Assembly: GCF_020524885.1 (NCBI RefSeq)
Contig: NZ_JAIVKJ010000003.1
Location: 479,501 to 543,500 of the forward strand
Length of the DNA stretch: 64,000 nt
Reading direction: 5' to 3'
From: Microbulbifer elongatus
GTDB lineage: Bacteria > Pseudomonadota > Gammaproteobacteria > Pseudomonadales > Cellvibrionaceae
Below, one piece after another: positions 6,179 to 14,316 of the stretch. The first letter of the stretch is position 1. Each line of letters begins with the position of its first letter. The translations under genes and the position numbers were made by a program. The notes below the pieces were generated by a model. The model ran no database searches and was not told the origin of the DNA. It saw nothing but the letters and a program-made list of their open reading frames with translations.

Positions 6179-8566
6179 TTGCCTCAAGGTTTCCTTCTCA
6201 CTCGCCACAGCTTTGATCAGCGCGGCAGCACCTGCATCCACTACTGGCTGGCCACGCCCGAGGGCCCGGTCAAGCTGGTTATTGAGGGCGAGCGCCCGGT
6301 ATTTATGGTGAAGGTGGCGGACCGTACCCCGGTGACGGTGACGGAGGCGCTGGCTGACGTGCCTTACGATTGGCAGCAGCTGGGTTTCCAGACCTTTGGC
6401 CGCGAGGAAGCGGCCATGCTGTATTTCCCCACCATCGACGCCCACCGCCGGGCCCAGACCCTGTTGCTAACTCGTGGCATCGAGATGTTTGAAGCAGATT
6501 TTCGTCTCCACGACCGTTACCTGATGGAGCGCTTCGCCCGCGGTGGCCTCTACTTTGAAGGCGTGGCCCGGGCCAGAGACGGCTATACGGAATACCGGCA
6601 GGTGCGCCTTAAGGGCGCCGAGGTGCAGCCGGAATTCAAGGTGGTTTCCCTGGACGTGGAGTGCTCCGGGCAGGGTGAGCTTTATTCCGTTGGTCTCTAC
6701 GGTCATGGTGTGGAAGAGGTGTTGATGGTTGGCAAGCCGGAGACTGCCGATACCACCATCCACTGGGTGGGTGACGAACGGGCCCTGCTTCAGGCTCTGG
6801 AGGCCAGGATCCAATCTCTGGATCCCGATGTCATCATTGGCTGGGCCGTGGTGGACTTTGATTTTCGACTGCTGCTGAAACGGGCTGGGCGCCACGGCCT
6901 GCGCCTGAAGCTAGGGCGCGGTGGTACAGAGGCCCGCTGGCGAGATGGCCGCGAAGGCAACCAGGGCTTCGTGACGCTGCCGGGCCGGGTTGTACTCGAC
7001 GGCATCGACGGACTGAAGAGTGCCACCTACAACTTTGAAAGCTTCAGCCTGGAGTTCGTGTCCCAGACCCTGCTAGGCAGGGGCAAGGATACCGAGGACG
7101 TGGACAACCGCCTGGCGGCGATTGAGTACGACTTCCGCCATAACAAGCCCAAACTCGCCGCCTACAATCTGGAAGACTGCCGCCTGGTCTGGGATATTTA
7201 TCAGCACACCCGCTTGCTGGATTACCTGCGCCTGCGGGCCCAACTCACGGGCCTGGAGCTCGACCGCAGCGGCGGTTCAGTGGCGGCCTTTACCAACCTC
7301 TACTTGCCCAGGCTCCACCGCAGCCGCTATGTGGCGCCCAACCTGCCGGCCGACGGCGGCCTGGCTAGCCCGGGCGGTTATGTAATGGATTCCCGGCCGG
7401 GCCTGTACGACAACGTGCTGGTGCTGGATTTCAAGAGCCTGTATCCGAGCATTATCCGCACCTTCAAGATCGACCCTATGGGGTTGATTGAAGGATTGGC
7501 CGAGGGATCAGCAGATGGAACGGAAGAGGGCGATGCGGATGACAACAGCATCCCCGGTTTTCGCGGTGCGCGCTTTTCCCGTGACAAGCACTTCCTGCCG
7601 GACATCATTACCAACCTCTGGGCCCAGCGCGACATCGCCAAGCAGGAGCAGGATGCCGCCCGCTCCCAGGCCATCAAGATCATCATGAATTCCTTCTACG
7701 GGGTACTCGGAAGTGGGGGCTGCCGTTTTTACGACACGCGTCTGGCTAGCTCCATCACCCTGCGTGGTCACGAGATCATGCAGCAGACGGCCCGCTGGAT
7801 TGAAGAGCTCGGGCATCAGGTCATCTACGGCGATACCGATTCCACCTTTGTCTGGTTGAGCGGCAAGCCCAGCCCGGAAGAGGCTGATGCGATCGGCAAG
7901 AATCTCGCCAGTGAGATCAACACGCGCTGGCAGAACAAACTCAAAGACGAGCTGGCGTTGGCGTGCGAACTGGAGCTGGAATTTGAAACCCACTACCAGC
8001 GCTTTTTGATGCCCACCATTCGCGGTTCGGAGGCCGGCTCCAAGAAGCGCTATGCGGGCCTGGTGGTAACCGGGGGTGAGGAAAAGCTGGTATTCAAGGG
8101 CCTGGAAACAGTGCGCAGCGACTGGACTGCCCTGGCCAAGCAGTTTCAGACCCAGCTCTACGGAATGGTGTTTAAGGGTGAAGACCCGTCCGACTATATC
8201 CGCGAGACGGTAGAGAAAACCCGGGCAGGGGAGATGGACGAGCAGTTGGTGTACCGCAAGCGGCTCCGGCGCAAGCTGGAGCAATACGTAAAAAACATAC
8301 CGCCCCAAGTGCGCGCGGCTCGACTGGCCGATGAACACCGCCGCCAGCAGGGGCTGGAACCCAAATATCAGAACAAGGGCTGGATTCGCTACGTGATTAC
8401 CCTCAACGGCCCGGAGCCCGTGGATTACCTCCAGACACCGATCGATTACCAGCACTATATCGACAAGCAGCTAAAGCCCGTGGCCGATGCCATATTGCCC
8501 TTTATCGATCTGGATTTTGACAGCCTGGTGGATGGCCAGTTGGGGCTGTTTGGAGGTGCTGAGTGA
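6179..8566 (+). CDS. polB: DNA polymerase II (family B)
   Basis: A 795-residue family-B DNA polymerase with 3'-5' exonuclease, the damage-associated Pol II. The exonuclease motifs are visible: ExoI around SLDVEC (Asp159, Glu161), ExoII in IIGWAVVDFDF and ExoIII in YNLEDCRLVWD. The polymerase motifs are A, LDFKSLYPSII (Asp417); B, KIIMNSFYGVLGS; and C, YGDTDS (Asp552, Asp554). An acidic insertion (EGSADGTEEGDADD) separates motifs A and B. The start is a TTG at 6179, where LPQGFLLTRH aligns with the E. coli Pol II N-terminus; no nearer ATG is in frame and no strong Shine-Dalgarno is present. A LexA-like box lies upstream. The next gene overlaps the stop, so a two-gene transcript is likely. Confidence 0.95.
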   Translation: MPQGFLLTRHSFDQRGSTCIHYWLATPEGPVKLVIEGERPVFMVKVADRTPVTVTEALADVPYDWQQLGFQTFGREEAAMLYFPTIDAHRRAQTLLLTRGIEMFEADFRLHDRYLMERFARGGLYFEGVARARDGYTEYRQVRLKGAEVQPEFKVVSLDVECSGQGELYSVGLYGHGVEEVLMVGKPETADTTIHWVGDERALLQALEARIQSLDPDVIIGWAVVDFDFRLLLKRAGRHGLRLKLGRGGTEARWRDGREGNQGFVTLPGRVVLDGIDGLKSATYNFESFSLEFVSQTLLGRGKDTEDVDNRLAAIEYDFRHNKPKLAAYNLEDCRLVWDIYQHTRLLDYLRLRAQLTGLELDRSGGSVAAFTNLYLPRLHRSRYVAPNLPADGGLASPGGYVMDSRPGLYDNVLVLDFKSLYPSIIRTFKIDPMGLIEGLAEGSADGTEEGDADDNSIPGFRGARFSRDKHFLPDIITNLWAQRDIAKQEQDAARSQAIKIIMNSFYGVLGSGGCRFYDTRLASSITLRGHEIMQQTARWIEELGHQVIYGDTDSTFVWLSGKPSPEEADAIGKNLASEINTRWQNKLKDELALACELELEFETHYQRFLMPTIRGSEAGSKKRYAGLVVTGGEEKLVFKGLETVRSDWTALAKQFQTQLYGMVFKGEDPSDYIRETVEKTRAGEMDEQLVYRKRLRRKLEQYVKNIPPQVRAARLADEHRRQQGLEPKYQNKGWIRYVITLNGPEPVDYLQTPIDYQHYIDKQLKPVADAILPFIDLDFDSLVDGQLGLFGGAE

Positions 8567-9153
8567 TGGAGGACAAGCGTATGGAAAGGAACACCCTTAT
8601 TGCGCTTTTATCCATCAATGGATTTATGTTTTTGCTTGAACTGGCGTTGGGCTTGATCGCTCAATCGACCGGTTTGCTCGCGGACTCTCTGGATATGCTG
8701 GCGGATGCGTTCGTTTACGGGTTGTCGCTCTACGCGGTTGGCAAGGCGGTGGCGAAAAAGGCTACTGCAGCGAGAGTCAGTGGCTATCTGCAGATTCTGC
8801 TAGGCGTAGGAGTGCTGTTCGAGGTGCTCAGGCGCTTGGCGTTTGGCAGTGAGCCGCAAAGCACTTTGATTATTGGGGTGGGCATCGTTGCACTGCTGGC
8901 CAATGTTGCGTGTGTTGCACTTATCTCAAAGCATCGTGGTGGTGGTGTACACATGCGCGCTTCCTGGATTTTCTCCGTCAATGATGTCCTCGCTAATTTG
9001 GGGGTTATCCTGTCCGGTTGCCTGGTTGCGATAACTGGCAGTAGATATCCGGACTTGTTGATCGGCATGATCATTTCTGCGCTTGTTGTGCGTGGCGGTA
9101 TTCAGATCGTACGCGAGGCCAGGGAGGCAGAGAAGTCTTATCAAAAGCCCTGA
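8566..9153 (+). CDS. Cation diffusion facilitator family transporter
   Basis: A 195-residue membrane protein of the CDF (cation efflux) family, which exports divalent metals such as Zn, Co or Cd by proton antiport. It has six hydrophobic segments. The metal-site motifs are recognisable: SLDMLAD in span 2 and NDVLAN in span 5. The usual C-terminal cytoplasmic metal-sensing domain is missing, so this is a short CDF. ATG 8566 overlaps the polB TGA (ATGA-type) and has GGAGG at 8552-8556. A GTG at 8563 and an ATG at 8581, the latter with its own GGAGG, are alternatives. Metal specificity cannot be read from the sequence. Coupling to polB suggests shared transcription and no more. Confidence 0.82.
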   Translation: MEDKRMERNTLIALLSINGFMFLLELALGLIAQSTGLLADSLDMLADAFVYGLSLYAVGKAVAKKATAARVSGYLQILLGVGVLFEVLRRLAFGSEPQSTLIIGVGIVALLANVACVALISKHRGGGVHMRASWIFSVNDVLANLGVILSGCLVAITGSRYPDLLIGMIISALVVRGGIQIVREAREAEKSYQKP

Positions 9154-9218
9154 CAGGGCGCCCCGGTACGAGTGTTAGAATGCCGGCCTGTCTGGCACTT
9201 CACTGGAGAACAATTGAT

Positions 9219-10142
9219 ATGAACACCACCCCCGCATTCTACCCAATCGGTACCCCCGGCACGCCCTGGGGCGAGGCGGAGCGCAACCAGTGGCTGTCTC
9301 GCCAGACCCGACACCGCAGCTACGAGTCTGAGGTGGTAAGCATGATCGAGCGTCTGAGAGACCGGTTCGATGTGGAAGAGTACGGCCGCCTGGAATATGG
9401 CGACGAGAGCTTCCCGCTGCTGGCGATCCGCAGCCGCAACTGGAATGACGACCTCCCGGTGGTACTGGTCACGGGCGGGGTGCACGGTTACGAAACCAGC
9501 GGCGTACACGGCGCGCTGCAGTTCGTGGATCAGCATGCCGCGGACTACGCCGGTCGCGTCAACCTGCTGGTGGCGCCCTGTATCAGCCCCTGGGGTTACG
9601 AGCGCATCCACCGCTGGAACCCGAACGCCATTGACCCGAACCGCTCCTTCTATGACAACAGCCCGGCGGAAGAGTCGGCGGCACTGATGCGACTGGTAGC
9701 GCCGGTGGTTGATCGCGTGGTGATGCATATCGACCTGCACGAGACCACCGATACCGACGAAACCGAGTTCCGCCCCGCACTGGCCGCCCGCGACGGCAAG
9801 CCGTTCACGCCGGGTGGCATTCCCGACGGCTTCTATCTGGTGGACGACAGCGAGAACCCGCAGCCGGAATTCCAGCAGGCCGTCATCGCGGCAGTAGAGA
9901 AGGTCACCCATATCGCCCCGGCCGATGACAACAACGAGATTATTGGCTCGCCGGTGGTTGCCCGCGGTGTTATCGAGTATCCGCTCAAGCAGCTGGGCCT
10001 CTGCGCCAGCGTCACCAACGCAACCTACAAGACCACCACCGAGGTCTATCCCGACAGCCACCGCGCCACGCCCGAACAGTGCAATACCGCGCAGGCGGTT
10101 GCCGTGTGTGCGGCGATCGATTACGCGCTGGCGCACGGCTAA
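9219..10142 (+). CDS. M14-family zinc metallocarboxypeptidase
   Basis: A 307-residue M14 peptidase. The zinc ligands are seen as His89 and Glu92 in GGVHGYETSG and His174 in HIDLHETT. An Asn-Arg substrate-binding pair occurs in DPNRSF (about 141-142). There is no signal peptide, so a cytoplasmic role is likely, for example trimming peptides or peptidoglycan-derived amides as proposed for some short M14 enzymes. I start at ATG 9219, with GGAG at 9205-9208; an in-frame ATG at 9180 would add 13 residues not expected in the family. A diverged copy of its last 19 codons lies at 11090-11146. A perfect hairpin separates it from the RIO kinase gene. Confidence 0.85.
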   Translation: MNTTPAFYPIGTPGTPWGEAERNQWLSRQTRHRSYESEVVSMIERLRDRFDVEEYGRLEYGDESFPLLAIRSRNWNDDLPVVLVTGGVHGYETSGVHGALQFVDQHAADYAGRVNLLVAPCISPWGYERIHRWNPNAIDPNRSFYDNSPAEESAALMRLVAPVVDRVVMHIDLHETTDTDETEFRPALAARDGKPFTPGGIPDGFYLVDDSENPQPEFQQAVIAAVEKVTHIAPADDNNEIIGSPVVARGVIEYPLKQLGLCASVTNATYKTTTEVYPDSHRATPEQCNTAQAVAVCAAIDYALAHG

Positions 10143-10162
10143 CAGGCACAAGAAATCGGCGG

Positions 10163-10180
10163 GGCGACCGGGAGGTCGCC
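10163..10180. repeat. Perfect GC hairpin, REP-like
   Basis: GGCGACC (10163-10169), GGGA loop, GGTCGCC (10174-10180), followed by TCTACGG. It sits between the M14 and RIO kinase genes with no U-run, so it is not a standard terminator. The form resembles short palindromic REP units placed between genes, and a RAYT gene exists in this window. A single copy is not enough to prove REP identity. Confidence 0.4.
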
Positions 10181-10205
10181 TCTACGGACGATCAAAAGAA
10201 GATCT

Positions 10206-11051
10206 ATGAAAGTACCCAAGAGATTACAACCGCTGGTCGATGACGGCATGATCGACGAGGTCATGGCGCAGTTGATGAGCGGTAAGGAAGCACAGGTTTA
10301 TGTGGTGCGCTGCGGCGTCAGCTTGCGCTGTGCCAAGGTCTTCAAGGAGGCCAGCAAGCGCAGCTTCAAGCAGGCGGTGCAGTACCAGGAAGGCCGCAAG
10401 ATGCGCAACAGCCGCCGCGCGCGGGCGATGTCGAAAAAGACCCGCTACGGTCAGAGAGAGCAGGAACAGGCTTGGCTGAGTGCCGAGGTCGACGCGCTGT
10501 ATCGGCTGGCTTCGGCCGGCGTGCGCGTCCCCGAGCCATACGGCTTTGTCGACGGTGTATTGCTGATGGAACTGGTGGCCGATGACGAGGGCTATGCGGC
10601 CCCGCGGTTGGATGACGTCACGCTGACTGCGGAGCAGGCCCGCGAGTATCACGGCCAGGTAATGGCTGATGTGGTGCGCATGTTGTGTGCGGGCCTGGTA
10701 CACGGCGACCTTTCCGAGTTCAACGTGCTGCTGGACCGCGACGGCCCGGTGATCATCGATTTGCCCCAGGCGGTGGATGCGGCCGGCAACAACAACGCCG
10801 CCATGATGCTGCAGCGCGATGTCGACAACATGCGCGCGTATTTCGGGCGCTTCGCCCCGGAACTATTGACGACCGATTACGGCCGGGAAATCTGGGCGCT
10901 GTATGAAGCGGGTGAGCTGCACCCGGAAATTACCCTTACCGGGGTATTCGAGCAGGACGCAACGAGTGTCGACGTCGCGGACCTGATGGCCGTCATCGAC
11001 GATGTTCGCGAAGAGCAGGCCGAGCGCATGGCGCCGGCCTGGGAAGAGTAG
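10206..11051 (+). CDS. RIO-type serine/threonine protein kinase
   Basis: A 281-residue atypical kinase of the RIO1 family. It shows a P-loop-like segment MSGKEAQVYVVR, an invariant Lys in CAKVFKE, the catalytic loop LVHGDLSEFNVL (Asp and Asn in the family pattern) and the metal-binding IIDLPQAVD. The basic stretch RNSRRARAMSKKTRYG between the Lys and the catalytic loop is typical of RIO1 relatives. Bacterial RIO kinases are soluble and of poorly known target; archaeal and eukaryotic ones act in ribosome maturation. It begins 64 nt after the M14 gene on the same strand. Its 3' side is followed by a relic of the M14 gene's 3' end. Confidence 0.88.
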   Translation: MKVPKRLQPLVDDGMIDEVMAQLMSGKEAQVYVVRCGVSLRCAKVFKEASKRSFKQAVQYQEGRKMRNSRRARAMSKKTRYGQREQEQAWLSAEVDALYRLASAGVRVPEPYGFVDGVLLMELVADDEGYAAPRLDDVTLTAEQAREYHGQVMADVVRMLCAGLVHGDLSEFNVLLDRDGPVIIDLPQAVDAAGNNNAAMMLQRDVDNMRAYFGRFAPELLTTDYGREIWALYEAGELHPEITLTGVFEQDATSVDVADLMAVIDDVREEQAERMAPAWEE

Positions 11052-11089
11052 GGCGATGATTGGCCAGGTGTCACTGCGACGATCCGCGC

Positions 11090-11146
11090 AATAGAGCGCA
11101 GGTCGTCGCGGTGTGGGCGGTCATCGACTATCCGCTGGCCTGGGGT
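11090..11146 (+). pseudogene. Relic of the M14 carboxypeptidase 3' end
   Basis: These 57 bases, read in frame, give NRAQVVAVWAVIDYPLAWG. This aligns without gaps to the last 19 residues of the M14 peptidase (NTAQAVAVCAAIDYALAHG): 13 of 19 residues and about 40 of 57 bases identical by hand alignment. The terminal TAA is replaced by GCT. No upstream part of the gene is present, as the RIO kinase gene ends just before. Third-position differences suggest an old, once-coding copy. Confidence 0.55.
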
Positions 11147-11147
11147 G

Positions 11148-13712
11148 CTATTGAATTCCCATGGCTGCTTTCTTCATTCCGGCTTCGAGTTTCTTGATGT
11201 CTTCCGGCGATAGCTGCGGGCGATCGATCTTGATCGTCAGCTTGTTGAGCTTCGCCGTCAGGGGGAACGGAGGCAGGTAGTCGCTATCGTCGATGCCCGT
11301 GATCGTGTCTGAGCCGATATCAAAGCTCTCGTCCCACTGAAGAATGATGGGGATGGTTTTCTCCATCTTCTTCGTTGCGACTACTTTGCCGTCCACCTTG
11401 AGCGTGCCGGTTCCACCCTTGCCAACGCCGGCGAAGCTGTTGTACTTGATGGTGCCCAAGCCCAATCCGTCGTACTTGAAGTCGAATTCGATGGTGTGCC
11501 GTCCGGGGGTGAGTGCCTGCGGGGCCTGCCATTTCACCCATTCTAGGTTGACCATGTTCCAGTTGAATACGGGTTTGCCCTTCAGTAAGTAAAAGCCCCA
11601 GCCCGCGAAGCGCCCACCGGACGTCGCGATCATGCCCTCCGCGCCGCCCTCCGGCACCGTGATGTCAGCAGTGATGGTGTAAGACGTGTTGAGTAGGAAA
11701 GGCGCATCCCCTTGAGGGGTTCCCGTCATCGGCCGTGTGTAGACCAGCTCGTTGCGGCCTGCGGTCAGGCTTGGGCGCGGAGCTGCCATCCTTGCCGCTA
11801 CCGAGGCGTTCATGGGGAATACCTGATGTTTTTTGGCTTCCTCAACGAACATCTGCCGCATTTGTTTGACCTTGTCCGGGTGTTTGGCTGCTATATCCTC
11901 GAATTGATTCCAGCTCTCGTTTAGGTTGTATAGCTGAAATTCCTGGTTGTTCAGTGGGTCAGCATTAGCGGCGCCTGACATTTCCCATGGCGCGCGGTTG
12001 ACCTTGGTGCTCAGCAGCCATCCCTCGTGATAGAGCCCCCACTGGCCCATCATCTCGAAGTACTGGGTCTTGTGGCGCGATGGAGCCTTGGCATTCTTTG
12101 CGTCAAAGGTGTACGCAAAGCTAGTGCCTTCGATTGGCTTTTGTTTGATGCCGTCTACATACTCGGGCGCGGGAATGCCGATCACCTCCAGCAAGGTCGG
12201 AGTGACGTCAATCACGTGCATAAACTGCTCGCGCAAGCCGCCCTTGTCCTTGATGCGCTTCGGCCACGAGATGACCATGTTCTGGTTGATACCGCCGAGC
12301 CTGGACGCATTTTGCTTGAACCAGTCAAAAGGAGTGTCGAAGGCCCAGGACCAGCCCGCGGACATATGGTTATAGGCAAACTCGGTGCCCCAGGCATCGT
12401 AGTACTTCATCTGCACATCGACCGGTGGCGTGACATCATTGAATACGGCCACCTCGTTGAAGGTGCCCTCCGGTCCGCCTTCGGCGCTGGTACCATTGTC
12501 GCCATTGATGTAAATGACGATGGTGTTGTCGAGCTTGCCCAGATCCTCGAACGCCTGAATTACCCGACCGATTTCATGGTCGTTGTAGGCAACGTATGCC
12601 GCAAATACCTCGGCCTGCCGGATGTAGAGTTTTTTGGCATCTTCACTGAGCGTATCCCAGGGCGGCAGTATGTCTTTGGGCCAGGGTGTGAGTTTCTGGT
12701 CTGGAGGGATCACGCCGAGTTTCTTTTGGTTCTCGAAGATACGTTCGCGCAGTTTTTCATAGCCATCGTCAAACAGGTGCATCGCGCTAATTTTTTCGAC
12801 CCATTCTCTGGTGGGGTGATGTGGTGCATGGGTTGCGCCGGGCACGTAATGCAAGAATATCGGCTGGCTGGGGTCGGTCTGGTGAATCCGGGTCATCCAG
12901 TCGATGGCGTCGTCAGCCATCGCCGTGATCAGGTTCCATGAAGGCTCCTCGCCGGTAACGGGCCACACCTTTGCGTTGGGATCGGAGCGATCCATCTTCA
13001 GGGTGCCCTCATGCCCCTTCCAAGGGAAGATCTGGGTCGTGTTGCGAAACAGATCGGGCCGCCACTGATTGGCATCGCCGCCGACGAAACCATAGAAGTA
13101 ATCAAATCCCAACCCGGTTGGCCACTGAGTGAATGGGCCTGCTTGACTGGCCTGGTAGGTCGGCGTGTTGTGGTTCTTGCCGAACCAGCTTGTCGCGTAG
13201 CCGTTATCCCGCAGGATGCGACCGATGGTCGCATTGTCCAACCCGATGATGCTGTTGTAGCCGGGATAGCCCGTGGCTTGCTCGGAAATAACACCGAAGC
13301 CTACGGAGTGGTGATTGCGGCCGGTGATCAGTGCGGCGCGTGTTGGAGAGCACAGTGCGGTGGACATGATGCGGTTGTAGCGGAGCCCGCTTTCGGCGAT
13401 GCGCTCCATCGTTGGTGTCGGGATGACGCCTCCAAACACACTGTTTACCGCAAACCCGGCATCATCGGTCATGATCAGCAGGATATTGGGCGCCCCCTCT
13501 GGTGGTACCACCCGCGGTGGCCACCAGGGCGTAGACTGGAGAGCCCCTTCCTTGATTACGCCGCCAAATTTCGGTGGTGGCGCCGGTAACTGATCACCGG
13601 GGATGGTGGTGGTTGCGCTGGGCGAACCGGGCTTGCCGTTATCCTGTTGCGCGGTCGCGGGAAGGGCAATGGCGAGTGCGACAGCGATCATTAGCAATGG
13701 CGTGATGTTCAT
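11148..13712 (-). CDS. Exported arylsulfatase
   Basis: An 854-residue sulfatase that should hydrolyse sulfate esters in the periplasm or outside the cell. MNITPLLMIAVALAIALPAT is a signal peptide. The alkaline-phosphatase-fold start NILLIMTDDAGF supplies metal-binding Asp83/Asp84. The sulfatase signature CSPTRAALITGR carries Cys121, the residue converted to formylglycine. The C-terminal ~200 residues are a beta-rich domain. Start at ATG 13712 is chosen for the signal peptide; an in-frame ATG at 13748 would add 12 residues. No formylglycine-generating enzyme is in the window. Two dyads lie upstream (13749-13767 and 13792-13807). Confidence 0.92.
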   Translation of the reverse strand: MNITPLLMIAVALAIALPATAQQDNGKPGSPSATTTIPGDQLPAPPPKFGGVIKEGALQSTPWWPPRVVPPEGAPNILLIMTDDAGFAVNSVFGGVIPTPTMERIAESGLRYNRIMSTALCSPTRAALITGRNHHSVGFGVISEQATGYPGYNSIIGLDNATIGRILRDNGYATSWFGKNHNTPTYQASQAGPFTQWPTGLGFDYFYGFVGGDANQWRPDLFRNTTQIFPWKGHEGTLKMDRSDPNAKVWPVTGEEPSWNLITAMADDAIDWMTRIHQTDPSQPIFLHYVPGATHAPHHPTREWVEKISAMHLFDDGYEKLRERIFENQKKLGVIPPDQKLTPWPKDILPPWDTLSEDAKKLYIRQAEVFAAYVAYNDHEIGRVIQAFEDLGKLDNTIVIYINGDNGTSAEGGPEGTFNEVAVFNDVTPPVDVQMKYYDAWGTEFAYNHMSAGWSWAFDTPFDWFKQNASRLGGINQNMVISWPKRIKDKGGLREQFMHVIDVTPTLLEVIGIPAPEYVDGIKQKPIEGTSFAYTFDAKNAKAPSRHKTQYFEMMGQWGLYHEGWLLSTKVNRAPWEMSGAANADPLNNQEFQLYNLNESWNQFEDIAAKHPDKVKQMRQMFVEEAKKHQVFPMNASVAARMAAPRPSLTAGRNELVYTRPMTGTPQGDAPFLLNTSYTITADITVPEGGAEGMIATSGGRFAGWGFYLLKGKPVFNWNMVNLEWVKWQAPQALTPGRHTIEFDFKYDGLGLGTIKYNSFAGVGKGGTGTLKVDGKVVATKKMEKTIPIILQWDESFDIGSDTITGIDDSDYLPPFPLTAKLNKLTIKIDRPQLSPEDIKKLEAGMKKAAMGIQ

Positions 13713-13748
13713 GGGTATTCCCCGATGCGTGTTAAATAGGCCATACAC

Positions 13749-13767
13749 AAACAGCGAATTGCTGTTT
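13749..13767. promoter_or_regulatory. Dyad AAACAGC-N5-GCTGTTT before the sulfatase gene
   Basis: Perfect 7-bp arms around GAATT, 37 nt upstream of the sulfatase start. On the minus strand a TATACA -10-like hexamer lies just before it, so a bound protein would block or stall transcription near the start site. The arms match a dyad in front of the TonB receptor gene (20609-20626) except at the innermost base. Confidence 0.4.
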
Positions 13768-13791
13768 CCTGTATAGCCTAGCTAACGCTGC

Positions 13792-13807
13792 TTTCCCGGC
13801 CGGGAAA
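13792..13807. promoter_or_regulatory. Perfect 16-bp palindrome TTTCCCGGCCGGGAAA
   Basis: Exact palindrome in the 151-bp gap between the sulfatase start (13712) and the stop of the small membrane protein gene (13864), both minus strand. It could be an operator for the sulfatase gene. No U-run follows on the minus strand, arguing against a plain terminator. Confidence 0.35.
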
Positions 13808-13863
13808 ATGGCAAGCTTGTTGGCGCCGCCGTAGTCGCGGAAATGCTGAACTCGCTTTCGGCT

Positions 13864-14316
13864 TTATTCCGTGTGTGCCTTAGTAGATGTATCGCCAGCC
13901 GCTGGCCATTTGAGGCCGACTCGTATTGCCACGAGCAGGATCACCAGCGACATTTCCAGCGCAAGGAAAACACCAATAGGGTGGTCGGGCACACCCTGTA
14001 TCATCAGGTAAATCAAATAGAGAGTGGCGAGCAGATTGCTGGCTAGGGTAATGCTGAGCGCGTAGCCTCGCGCTTGCCATAGCGGCTTGCTGAGCAGGAT
14101 ATTCAATACGGCGGTGCCGGTGAGCATCGCGCCGGGCAGTATCAGCAGCAAGCGTCGGATAAAGTCGTTATCCTGGCTCGTTATCTGCGACCACACGGCG
14201 ATGAAGTGGCCATAGGCACCGAGGGTGAGCAGGGCACCAAGAAGCAACGCGCCGACTGCGGCAAGATTGTAAAGGGTGTTTCGCTGTACACCCTCTGTAG
14301 AACTAGAAGCCGACAT
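13864..14316 (-). CDS. Small four-span membrane protein in a two-component operon
   Basis: 150 residues with four hydrophobic helices (about 17-42, 54-74, 83-106 and 113-133), a short Ser-rich N-terminus and a polar C-tail. No family recognised. Its start overlaps the 3' end of the response-regulator gene by 14 nt (stop of the regulator at 14303), so it is translated from the same message. As the third gene after a sensor kinase and its regulator, it could be an accessory membrane component of that signalling system or an unrelated passenger. Confidence 0.7.
   Translation of the reverse strand: MSASSSTEGVQRNTLYNLAAVGALLLGALLTLGAYGHFIAVWSQITSQDNDFIRRLLLILPGAMLTGTAVLNILLSKPLWQARGYALSITLASNLLATLYLIYLMIQGVPDHPIGVFLALEMSLVILLVAIRVGLKWPAAGDTSTKAHTE

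Noticed and set aside
7508-8455. Long open frame antisense to polB
   Set aside because: Mirror of a high-GC coding strand; no start signal or domain, and polB motifs fill the other strand.
9141-10151. 336-codon frame antisense to the M14 peptidase gene
   Set aside because: Composition-driven shadow of a GC-rich gene with clear zinc-ligand motifs on the plus strand.
10142-11146. Integration-site interpretation of the 3'-end relics
   Set aside because: No integrase, no sharp direct repeat and the relics are 20-30% diverged; old tandem duplication is simpler, so only the pattern is reported.
12027-12941. Long open frame antisense to the sulfatase gene
   Set aside because: The sulfatase strand has signal peptide and catalytic motifs; the antisense product has no recognisable domain.
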